This document shows, in pieces, positions 15,678-22,067 of a DNA stretch of 22,855 nt. Within the stretch, counting starts at the first letter, position 1. Every line of letters begins with the position of its first letter. The notes under the pieces were generated by a model, which was given only the letters and a program-made list of their open reading frames with translations, did no database searches and was not told where the DNA came from. A program made the translations under genes and the position numbers. The DNA comes from Chitinophagaceae bacterium (GTDB taxonomy: Bacteria; Bacteroidota; Bacteroidia; Chitinophagales; Chitinophagaceae). The stretch covers positions 1 through 22,855 of the forward strand of contig JANXWM010000560.1 of assembly GCA_025351145.1 (NCBI GenBank), given 5' to 3'.

Positions 15678-16787
15678 ATGTACAACGATCATTTTTTAAA
15701 TAAGAAGCTGGAAGAACGCAAGCAGCAAAATGCTTTTAGGCAATTGCGTTTGCCGGATGCGAAGATTGATTTTTGTTCAAATGATTATTTGGGCATTGTG
15801 AAAAACAATTTGCTTGCTCCACTCATAAATGGTGACCAGCTTAAAACCGGTTCAACAGGCTCAAGGTTACTTGCGGGAAATTATGCGTTGATAGAACAAG
15901 TAGAAAATGAAATTGCGGCATTTCATCAATCACAAACTGCACTCATTTTTAACTCAGGTTTTGATGCCAACTTAGGCGTGCTCTCATCTGTTCCGCAAAG
16001 GGGGGATACAATTATTTACGATTCGCTTTGTCATGCATCTATACGCGATGGCATTCGCTTATCCGCAGCAAATTCATTTTCTTTTGCGCACAACGATGTG
16101 GATGATCTCGAAAAAAAACTGCGGCATGTGGCGGTTGCTGCTGATAAAAACATTTTTATTGTAAGTGAAACAGTGTTTAGTATGGATGGCGATTTTTGTA
16201 CGTTGAAGCAGTTGGTTGCTTTAAGCAAAAAGTACCATGCACACCTTATTATTGATGAAGCGCATGCAACTGGTATTATTGGCGAAAAGGGAGAAGGCTT
16301 GGTGCAGTACCTTCATTTGCAGCACGAAATATTTTGCCGCATCCATACTTTTGGAAAAGCTTGCGGATGTCATGGGGCCGCAGTTTTGGGCTCATTACAG
16401 TTAAGGGATTATCTTATAAATTTTGCACGGAGTTTTATTTATTCAACTGCATTGCCTGAGCATGATGTGGCGGTTATTAGGGCCAGCTACCAAACATTTC
16501 CTTTTATGATAAACCAGCGTAAGCATTTGCAGGAAATCATTTCAATGTTCCAGTCTGCTGATATCGGGTATCAAAAATTAACTTCTCAAACCCCTGTGCA
16601 GGGGGTAATTGTGCCGGGTAATGATGAAGCAAAAAAACTTGCGAAACGGCTACAGGAAAGTAACCTTGATATAAGACCAATTTTATACCCCACAGTTGCA
16701 AAAGGTGCAGAAAGGTTGAGGATTGTATTGCATGCATTTAACACAAAGGGAGAACTGCAGTTATTGATTGATGAACTTAAACAGTAA
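15678..16787 (+). CDS. bioF: 8-amino-7-oxononanoate synthase (alpha-oxoamine synthase family)
   Basis: A 369-residue fold-type I PLP enzyme of the alpha-oxoamine synthase family. Residues seen: 'FCSNDYLG' (32-39), 'GSTGSRLLAGN' (58-68), the pyridine-nitrogen-binding Asp193 in 'IIDEAHATGI' (191-200), and Schiff-base Lys227 in 'HTFGKACGCHGA' (223-234). BioF condenses pimeloyl-thioester with L-alanine to make 8-amino-7-oxononanoate in biotin synthesis. The compact length fits BioF better than serine palmitoyltransferase or KBL, which are longer, but the family is hard to split by motif. No other biotin gene is adjacent. 'FGKACG' differs slightly from the more usual 'LGKAxG'. The promoter box lies immediately before the ATG. 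Substrate assignment is probable, not certain. Confidence 0.8.
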   Translation: MYNDHFLNKKLEERKQQNAFRQLRLPDAKIDFCSNDYLGIVKNNLLAPLINGDQLKTGSTGSRLLAGNYALIEQVENEIAAFHQSQTALIFNSGFDANLGVLSSVPQRGDTIIYDSLCHASIRDGIRLSAANSFSFAHNDVDDLEKKLRHVAVAADKNIFIVSETVFSMDGDFCTLKQLVALSKKYHAHLIIDEAHATGIIGEKGEGLVQYLHLQHEIFCRIHTFGKACGCHGAAVLGSLQLRDYLINFARSFIYSTALPEHDVAVIRASYQTFPFMINQRKHLQEIISMFQSADIGYQKLTSQTPVQGVIVPGNDEAKKLAKRLQESNLDIRPILYPTVAKGAERLRIVLHAFNTKGELQLLIDELKQ

Positions 16788-16845
16788 TGCGTGTAGCCTC
16801 TTACTATATAAATTAACTATAAAAGAATTCTTTAAATTTAGATAA

Positions 16846-17319
16846 ATGAAAGCATCTTCTATTAGCGAGATTAAACAGGAATTGACCAATATACCGGCAG
16901 GTGAGTTGGTAGATTTATGTTTGAAGTTGGCAAAATATAAAAAGGAAAACAAAGAGTTGCTGAGTTACCTGCTCTTTGAAAGTTATGATGAACAGGCCTA
17001 CATAAAAAATGTAAAGGCAGATATAGACGAGCAGTTTGAAGATGTGAATAAAAGCAATTTATATTTTGCTAAAAAAACACTGCGCAAAATTTTAAGAATT
17101 ATAAACAAATATATTAAGCACACAAGCTCTAAACAGGCAGAAACAGAACTGTTGATTTATTTTTGCGCGGCGCTAAAACAATCGGGTATTCCATTACATA
17201 AAAGCACTGCATTAAAAAACCTTTACGAAAACCAGGTAAAGAAGATTAGAAAAGTAATAGCCTCTCTGCACGAAGACCTGCAGTACGATTACCTGAAAAA
17301 AGTTGAAAAATTGATGTAA
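16846..17319 (+). CDS. Small conserved hypothetical protein, helical
   Basis: A 157-residue protein I do not recognise. It is rich in Lys, Glu, Leu and Ile, predicted mostly helical, with no signal peptide, transmembrane segment or Cys/His metal motif. A stretch from about residue 50 to 100 ('QFEDVNKSNLYFAKKTLRKI') looks like amphipathic helices, and the tail (about 130-157) could form a short coiled coil. It starts with ATG 58 bp after the bioF stop and may be read through from bioF or use its own weak promoter. Codon use looks like that of its neighbours and the ORF is long enough to be real. Function unknown. Confidence 0.7.
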   Translation: MKASSISEIKQELTNIPAGELVDLCLKLAKYKKENKELLSYLLFESYDEQAYIKNVKADIDEQFEDVNKSNLYFAKKTLRKILRIINKYIKHTSSKQAETELLIYFCAALKQSGIPLHKSTALKNLYENQVKKIRKVIASLHEDLQYDYLKKVEKLM

Positions 17320-17377
17320 GCGGCAAAAAGTGGGTTATCGCAACAGGCAATTTTATTAGCCAAACTGAGGAATTACA

Positions 17378-17989
17378 ATTAAGCATCCTTGCGTCGCACT
17401 CTTGTACGGTTGGATTATATATTGGGCTTTTATGATGGAGTAAACAGAAGGAAATAATTGATTGTGATGAAGCGGCTATTTTGGGCTGCGTAGTAAAATT
17501 TCACCAGTTTATTTTATAATTTCTTTTTAGCAGCGATTTTATTATAAGCCTGTTGCAGTGCATCCTTTAGCATAGGCTTAGGTACCGTTTTCAATGCTAC
17601 AAATGTGGCCCCATGTTTACCCCATTTGTTTGGAACAGGATAAATGCCAAACTTGTCATAAGCAGAAAAAACGGATTGGTCAATTTCGGAAAGCATTAAA
17701 CAGGCCAGGTTCTTTTTAATGTCGAGTGTTGCAAATATTTTTTTATTCACCCTGAAAGATGTTTTATCAAAGTGCGGCTGCTCTGTTGCTTCCGGCAATG
17801 AAAGAGCCATTTTTCTGAAGGTTTCAATATCTACCAATTTATTTTTTCTTTTTCAGGTAATGATTACGTTATTCAAAAATATGAGAAAGTTCTAAAGCTG
17901 CCGGCGCATTTAGGGCATGGGTTTTCTTGGCTGTTTTTTGTTCAATATATAATTCAACCGTACAAGTGTGCGACGCAAGGATGCTTAAT
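17378..17989. repeat. Inverted-repeat element, copy E, with 43-bp arms bracketing a gene
   Basis: The arms lie at 17378-17420 and 17947-17989. Reverse-complemented, they match at 41 of 43 positions, the best conserved pair in the window. Each contains the family 19-mer (17389-17407 exact; 17960-17978 one mismatch) flanked by ATTAAGCATCC outside and GGTTGGATTATAT-like sequence inside. The 526-bp interior contains the yjbR-like gene. The right arm ends about 60 bp before the rpmI promoter. No transposase or clear target-site duplication was identified. Confidence 0.85.
17514..17837 (-). CDS. MmcQ/YjbR family protein
   Basis: A 107-residue protein of the MmcQ/YjbR (CyaY-like fold) family. Seen are the N-terminal 'FRKMALSLPEATEQPHFDKT' (residues 6-25), then 'SFRVNKKIFATLD' and the terminal helix 'DALQQAYNKIAAKK'. 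Family members are described as DNA-binding-like, but their cellular role is not established. The start must be TTG at 17837: a stop codon lies six codons upstream in frame, and the next Met (residue 10) would remove part of the conserved N-terminus. The gene is flanked on both sides by the long inverted repeat of copy E, the only gene in the window packaged this way. It points away from rpmI. Confidence 0.85.
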   Translation of the reverse strand: MVDIETFRKMALSLPEATEQPHFDKTSFRVNKKIFATLDIKKNLACLMLSEIDQSVFSAYDKFGIYPVPNKWGKHGATFVALKTVPKPMLKDALQQAYNKIAAKKKL

Positions 17990-18046
17990 CAATGTACTTT
18001 TGCCTGGCTCATAAAATTACTGCGATTTAAACGATTGATGTTATAG

Positions 18047-18077
18047 TTGTTTGGTAAACCATTTTCCCCTACTTTTG
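18047..18077 (+). promoter_or_regulatory. Bacteroidota-type promoter for rpmI-rplT
   Basis: TTG (18047-18049), a 20-bp spacer and TACTTTTG (18070-18077) match the consensus. The leader to the rpmI ATG at 18160 is about 75 nt and GC-richer than its surroundings. Confidence 0.7.
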
Positions 18078-18107
18078 CCGCCCGAATTCCCACACGGCCT
18101 AACAAGT

Positions 18108-18125
18108 GCGCTGCCTGTGCAGTGC
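18108..18125 (+). promoter_or_regulatory. Hairpin in the rpmI-rplT leader
   Basis: GCGCTGC and GCAGTGC pair over 7 bp (one G-U) around the loop CTGT, about 35 nt before the rpmI start. L20 binds its own leader in other bacteria, so an autoregulatory site is conceivable. I could not match this hairpin to a known L20-leader consensus. Confidence 0.3.
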
Positions 18126-18159
18126 CGCCAGCAGGGAGTAATCTTAAACAGATTATACA

Positions 18160-18357
18160 ATGCCAAAAGTTAAAACAAACTCCAGCGCCAAGAAGCGCTT
18201 TAAGGTGACCGGAACAGGAGAAATCACCTTTCAGAAAGCATTTAAACGACACATTCTTACCAAGAAGTCGAAGAAACGCAAACGTGCAATGAACAAGAAA
18301 GGCCTGGTTGGTGCGCCAAACCGCGACTTTGTAATGCGTTTACTGCGTTTAAAGTAA
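18160..18357 (+). CDS. rpmI: 50S ribosomal protein L35
   Basis: A 65-residue basic protein with the L35 signature: start 'MPKVKTNSSAKKRFKVTGTG', then 'KAFKRHILTKKSKKRKR' and a short C-terminal 'MRLLRLK'-type end. It is a component of the large ribosomal subunit. The next gene, rplT, follows after 82 bp, the usual rpmI-rplT pairing. The common upstream partner infC is not present here; the preceding gene is the leftward yjbR-like gene. A good promoter lies about 85 bp upstream. Confidence 0.97.
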   Translation: MPKVKTNSSAKKRFKVTGTGEITFQKAFKRHILTKKSKKRKRAMNKKGLVGAPNRDFVMRLLRLK

Positions 18358-18439
18358 AGCCTCCCTTTTTTAAAAAGAAATTCAATTTAAAAATCTTGTT
18401 GGTTCGTACTTCGTACTTCTGACTTAAAACTTAATAATT

Positions 18440-18784
18440 ATGCCTCGTTCAAAAAATGCCGTTGCGTCAAGGGCAAGAAGAAAAAAAATACTTAATCAGG
18501 CCAAAGGTTACTATGGCAAGCGTAAGAACGTTTATACTGTAGCCAAGAATATTGTAGAAAAAGGTATGACTTACAGCTATGTTGGCCGTAAGTTGAAGAA
18601 ACGTGAATACCGCCAGTTATGGATTGCACGTATTAATGCAGCAGTAAGAGCAGAAGGAATTACTTACAGTGAATTTATTGACAAGCTGAATAAAAAAGGC
18701 ATTGAAGTTAACCGCAAAATGCTTGCTGACCTTGCAATGAATGAACCTTCCAGCTTTATTGCATTGGTTAATTCAGTTAAGTAA
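18440..18784 (+). CDS. rplT: 50S ribosomal protein L20
   Basis: A 114-residue L20 of normal length that binds 23S rRNA early in large-subunit assembly. The signature 'MPRSKNAVASRARRKKILNQ' and the helical 'YGKRKNVYTVAKNIVEKG' are at the N-terminus, and 'KLKKREYRQLWIARINAAVR' sits in the middle. It is co-transcribed with rpmI from the promoter at 18047 and ends before a GC-rich hairpin terminator 22 bp downstream. L20 represses its own operon in several bacteria; whether it does here is unknown. Confidence 0.97.
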   Translation: MPRSKNAVASRARRKKILNQAKGYYGKRKNVYTVAKNIVEKGMTYSYVGRKLKKREYRQLWIARINAAVRAEGITYSEFIDKLNKKGIEVNRKMLADLAMNEPSSFIALVNSVK

Positions 18785-18806
18785 ATTGTACCATATTTAG
18801 ATATTG

Positions 18807-18837
18807 AACCGGCGCCAAACGGCAGCCGGTTTTTTTT
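18807..18837 (+). terminator. Intrinsic terminator after rplT
   Basis: AACCGGC (18807-18813) pairs with GCCGGTT (18825-18831), extended by GCC/GGC across a one-base bulge around the loop AAAC. A run of T follows. It begins 22 bp after the rplT stop. Confidence 0.85.
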
Positions 18838-18840
18838 ATG

Positions 18841-18869
18841 TTGCTGATAGTCTCAAACATTTACTTTTG
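18841..18869 (+). promoter_or_regulatory. Bacteroidota-type promoter for the decarboxylase gene
   Basis: TTG (18841-18843), an 18-bp spacer and TACTTTTG (18862-18869) lie directly after the rplT terminator and 44 bp before the ATG at 18914. Confidence 0.65.
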
Positions 18870-18913
18870 CAAGTCAATAATTTTAATTCAAAATTAAATA
18901 CTAACCCGAAGGG

Positions 18914-20362
18914 ATGAACAATACTTCTTACACCGCTTTGGTTAAGCAGACTTTCCATTTTCCACAGGAAGGATTCGATCTCGGCGATAACGGCTACCTG
19001 GAGTTTAACGACCTTGACCTTAAGCCCCTGATAGAAAAGTATGGCACGCCCATGAAGCTTTCCTACTTGCCCAAGATTGGTAAGCAGATCAATAAAGCCA
19101 AAGATATGTTTGCTGCTGCTTTTAAAAAGCACAAATACGAAGGGAAGTATTTTTACTGTTACTGTACCAAGAGCTCTCATTTTTCTTTTGTAGTGGAGGA
19201 GGCTTTAAAGAATGAGATACACCTGGAAACTTCTTATGCTTATGATATTGAAATAATTAATAAGCTGTACCAGAAAAGAAAAATATCCAGGGATACTTAT
19301 ATCATCTGCAACGGGTACAAGCAAAAAGGATATACTTCGCGTATTGCCAAGCTGATCAACTCGGGGTTCAAAAATGTGATCCCCATTCTTGATAATATTG
19401 AAGAACTGCAGGCTTATAAACGCAGTGTAAAACAACCATTTAAACTGGGTATCCGTATTGCTGCTGAGGAAGAGCCCAACTTCCCTTTTTATACTTCAAG
19501 GCTGGGTATAAGACCAAAAGATATCCTTGAATTTTATGTGGATGAAATTGAAGGCTACGAGCATAAGTTCCAGCTAAAAATGCTGCATATCTTTTTAAAT
19601 AAGGGTATCAAAGACGATGTTTATTACTGGAGCGAATTGAACAAGATCATCAACCTCTATTGCCAGTTAAAGAAAATTTGCCCCGAGCTGGATTCTATTA
19701 ATATCGGCGGCGGTTTCCCTATTAAACACTCTCTTGGTTTTGAATATGACTACCAATTTATGATCAATGAGATCGTTGGTAATATCAAGAAAGCTTGTAA
19801 GCGTGCAAAGGTTCAAATGCCCAATATTTATACAGAGTTTGGCAGTTTCACAGTAGGGGAAAGTATGGCTCATATCTACAGTGTTATTGGCCAAAAAATG
19901 CAGAACGACCGTGAAATCTGGTACATGATCGACTCTTCTTTCATCACCACATTACCCGATACATGGGGTATAGGCGAGAAGTTTCTTATGCTCCCCATTA
20001 ATAAATGGGACAACGATTATCAGCGTGTAGTATTAGGCGGCATAACCTGCGACAGTCACGATTACTACGATTCCGAAGAGCATATTAATGAAGTGTTCCT
20101 TCCCAAACTGATGATCAATAATGGGCCAAGGGGGCAACATGCCAATTCTACGTCTGATGACAAAGAGCCATTGTATGTTGGGTTCTTTCATACCGGTGCA
20201 TACCAGGATCAGATCAGTGGCTATGGTGGAATAAAACACTGCCTTATACCTTCGCCCAAGCATATAATTGTTGGCTACGATAAAACAGGGAAACTCGTAG
20301 ACTGGGTTTACGCCAAAGAACAAACAGCACAAAGCATGTTGAAAATATTAGGGTACCTGTAA
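18914..20362 (+). CDS. speA: PLP-dependent decarboxylase, arginine-decarboxylase-like
   Basis: A 482-residue fold-type III (alanine-racemase-like) PLP decarboxylase. The likely PLP lysine is Lys86 in 'YCYCTKSSHF' (81-90). The glycine-rich phosphate loop is 'NIGGGFPIKH' (263-272), His225 in 'KMLHIFLNKG' fits the ring-stacking histidine, and the C-terminal catalytic segment is 'GGITCDSHDYY' (375-385) with Cys379/Asp380. 'GAYQDQISGYGGI' (428-440) matches the conserved GAY motif. Arginine decarboxylase makes agmatine for polyamine synthesis. The protein is shorter than the ~630-residue E. coli-type SpeA, and its 'TEFGSF' replaces the usual 'EPGR' type motif, so it belongs to a divergent branch. 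Substrate is inferred; ornithine, lysine or carboxynorspermidine cannot be excluded. It has its own promoter and terminator. Confidence 0.7.
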   Translation: MNNTSYTALVKQTFHFPQEGFDLGDNGYLEFNDLDLKPLIEKYGTPMKLSYLPKIGKQINKAKDMFAAAFKKHKYEGKYFYCYCTKSSHFSFVVEEALKNEIHLETSYAYDIEIINKLYQKRKISRDTYIICNGYKQKGYTSRIAKLINSGFKNVIPILDNIEELQAYKRSVKQPFKLGIRIAAEEEPNFPFYTSRLGIRPKDILEFYVDEIEGYEHKFQLKMLHIFLNKGIKDDVYYWSELNKIINLYCQLKKICPELDSINIGGGFPIKHSLGFEYDYQFMINEIVGNIKKACKRAKVQMPNIYTEFGSFTVGESMAHIYSVIGQKMQNDREIWYMIDSSFITTLPDTWGIGEKFLMLPINKWDNDYQRVVLGGITCDSHDYYDSEEHINEVFLPKLMINNGPRGQHANSTSDDKEPLYVGFFHTGAYQDQISGYGGIKHCLIPSPKHIIVGYDKTGKLVDWVYAKEQTAQSMLKILGYL

Positions 20363-20382
20363 AATTTCATTAGCGAATTTTT

Positions 20383-20413
20383 AAAAGCCATCCTTAACAG
20401 GGATGGCTTTTTT
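20383..20413 (+). terminator. Intrinsic terminator after the decarboxylase gene
   Basis: An 11-bp perfect stem AAAAGCCATCC / GGATGGCTTTT with a 7-nt loop and a trailing T-run starts about 20 bp after the stop codon. Confidence 0.88.
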
Positions 20414-20468
20414 ATAAACGGTTTTCTATGCTCAATCAAACCATTTACTTTCATTAAAATATTTTCAA

Positions 20469-20924
20469 ATGCCAAAGATCATTGTGTTCATTTTTTCGTT
20501 CGTATTGGTGTTTTCTTTTTTTGGGTATGCACAGTCAGATGAAGAATCAGTTAAAGCAGTTATCAATAAAATGTTTACTGCAATGAAAGACGGCGACAGC
20601 AAATCTTTGAGTGAATGTTTTGCCGACAGTGCCATACTGCAAAGCGTTTCAGAGAAAGATGGTAAGATTTCCATTGCCAATGAAGCAGTAAAAGATTTTG
20701 CGGATTTTGTGGGCAAACAACCTAAAGGAGCAGCCGACGAAAGAATAACTTTCGATCTTGTAAAAATAGATGCATCACTCGCCATTGCATGGACACCCTA
20801 CCAGTTTTATTATAACGGAAAGTTCAGCCATTGCGGCGTAGATTCTTACCAGCTCGTCCGCATCAATGGCTCATGGAAAATTCAATACCTCATAGATACA
20901 CGCCGCAAAGAAGGATGTAAATAA
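20469..20924 (+). CDS. Secreted NTF2-like (SnoaL/DUF4440-type) protein
   Basis: A 151-residue protein with a signal peptide (residues 1-21, ending about 'FFGYA-QS'). The rest fits a single NTF2-like alpha-beta cone domain: helix 'SVKAVINKMFTAMKDGD', then 'SLSECFADSAILQSV', a long helix 'AVKDFADFVGK', and strands 'ITFDLVKIDASLAIAWTPYQFYY' and 'DSYQLVRINGSWKIQYLID' ending in 'RRKEGC'. Such domains act as ligand-binding modules or small enzymes; nothing here identifies the substrate. It lies after the decarboxylase terminator, so it is its own unit. The C-terminal Cys and the mid-chain Cys ('SHCGVDS') could pair in the periplasm. Confidence 0.75.
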   Translation: MPKIIVFIFSFVLVFSFFGYAQSDEESVKAVINKMFTAMKDGDSKSLSECFADSAILQSVSEKDGKISIANEAVKDFADFVGKQPKGAADERITFDLVKIDASLAIAWTPYQFYYNGKFSHCGVDSYQLVRINGSWKIQYLIDTRRKEGCK

Positions 20925-20960
20925 CAAATACATTTTTTGAACCGGGCAGAGGAAGATTAG

Positions 20961-20990
20961 TTAAGCTTCTCTTGCGTCGCACTCTTGTAC
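20961..20990. repeat. Solo arm of the intergenic inverted-repeat family (copy F)
   Basis: The exact 19-mer TTGCGTCGCACTCTTGTAC (20972-20990) with flank TTAAGCTTCTC is present, preceded by a GAACCGGGCAG outer flank like other arms. No inverted partner was found in the rest of the 304-bp gap to 21228 or downstream to the window end. Nothing else was recognised in that gap. Confidence 0.8.
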
Positions 20991-21228
20991 AATTCAGCCT
21001 TTATTGAGCTTTCGGTTCATAAAAGATCAACAGTATTTTTCGCTGCCTGGTAAACTAATCACCTTGCTGCACTATATTTTAACAGCATTCGTTTTCAATC
21101 AGCAGGCGGTATTTGTGGGCTATTTGTTAAATGAATAAAATGAAACGTCTAAATACTACCTCAGCAAAAGCAAAAAAGATAATTTTACCGCACAGCGTAA
21201 TTTGCTGTTTCAAAAAGAAATTATTGCA

Positions 21229-21978
21229 ATGAAATGTTTAATCATATTATTTACAATTTTCAGTCTCACATCCGCTGCGCAGGATACAAACCTGCTGCTT
21301 AAAGAAGCAGCCAATCTTGAAAAGCAATTAAAAGAACCTGAAGCATTAGATAAATACAAACAGCTTGCAGCAATAGATGCAAACAATATTACTGTGCTGG
21401 TAAAATGTGCAGAACTCAATGCTGCAATAGGCGCAAGGCAGACCGATAAAAATGCTAAATTGGGTTATTACAGTATAGCACAATCCTTCGCCAACCAGGC
21501 TGTTGCCGCTGCACCTGATAATGCAGAAGCAAATTATGCCGTAGCCCTTGTTGCAGGGAAAATGACAGAAGTAGAAACGGATAATAAAAAAATAGTTGAA
21601 TACGTTCGGCAAACAAAAGTCAATGTTGATAAAGCCCTTGCCATTAACCCGAATTATGCTAAGGCGAATTATACACTTGGTAAATGGCATTACGAAATGA
21701 TAAACCTTTCATGGGTAAAAAAGGCAGCAGTTAAAACTTTATATGGGGGCCTTCCTAAAGGGGATATAGACAGCGCAATTATTTATATGGAAAAATGCAG
21801 GGCACTCGATCAGTATTTTGTACTCAATACACTTGATCTTGCGAAAGCGTATCAATACAATCATCAACCTGCAAAAGCGATTGAGGTACTCAATAAATTA
21901 ATAAGGCTGCCCAACCGCACAGCTGATGATGCGGCCTTGAAAGAAGAAGGGAAAAAAATGCTCACAGAAATGATGTAG
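21229..21978 (+). CDS. Secreted TPR-repeat protein
   Basis: A 249-residue protein counted from ATG 21229; an in-frame TTG at 21202 would add nine residues before the signal peptide and is less likely. The signal peptide is MKCLIILFTIFSLTSA-AQ. Helical repeats follow: 'EALDKYKQLAAIDANNITVLVKCAELNAA', 'AQSFANQAVAAAPDNAEANYAVALVAGK', 'VDKALAINPNYAKANYTLGKWHYEM' and 'AIIYMEKCRALDQYFVLNTLDLAKAY', the classic TPR spacing of small residues and 'NP/DP' turns. TPR arrays mediate protein-protein contacts; the partner is unknown. The next gene, an outer-membrane-barrel type protein, starts 89 bp downstream, so they may act in the same compartment. Confidence 0.8.
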   Translation: MKCLIILFTIFSLTSAAQDTNLLLKEAANLEKQLKEPEALDKYKQLAAIDANNITVLVKCAELNAAIGARQTDKNAKLGYYSIAQSFANQAVAAAPDNAEANYAVALVAGKMTEVETDNKKIVEYVRQTKVNVDKALAINPNYAKANYTLGKWHYEMINLSWVKKAAVKTLYGGLPKGDIDSAIIYMEKCRALDQYFVLNTLDLAKAYQYNHQPAKAIEVLNKLIRLPNRTADDAALKEEGKKMLTEMM

Positions 21979-22043
21979 CATTCTTTATTATGAGGGTTTG
22001 AGGATAAAGTTTAGTATTGTATATTTTTCATCCTCTTCAATAT

Positions 22044-22051
22044 TAATTTTG
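22044..22051 (+). promoter_or_regulatory. Candidate -7 element upstream of the DUF6089 gene
   Basis: TAATTTTG fits TAnnTTTG and lies 16 bp before the ATG at 22068. The nearest TTG (22017-22019) is 24 bp away, so the -33 half is weak. Confidence 0.45.
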
Positions 22052-22067
22052 TTACACAACATACCCA

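Noticed and set aside
17378..17989. Copy E as an insertion sequence
   Set aside because: The only gene inside is yjbR-like, not a transposase, and no target-site duplication could be identified.
17989..18252. 87-codon minus-strand ORF over the rpmI promoter and start
   Set aside because: It is opposite a clear promoter, leader and ribosomal protein gene; no protein features support it.
1630..20990. Repeated 19-mers as a CRISPR array
   Set aside because: The copies are spread over 19 kb, face each other in pairs, and have irregular spacing with genes between. There are no regular spacers and no cas genes.
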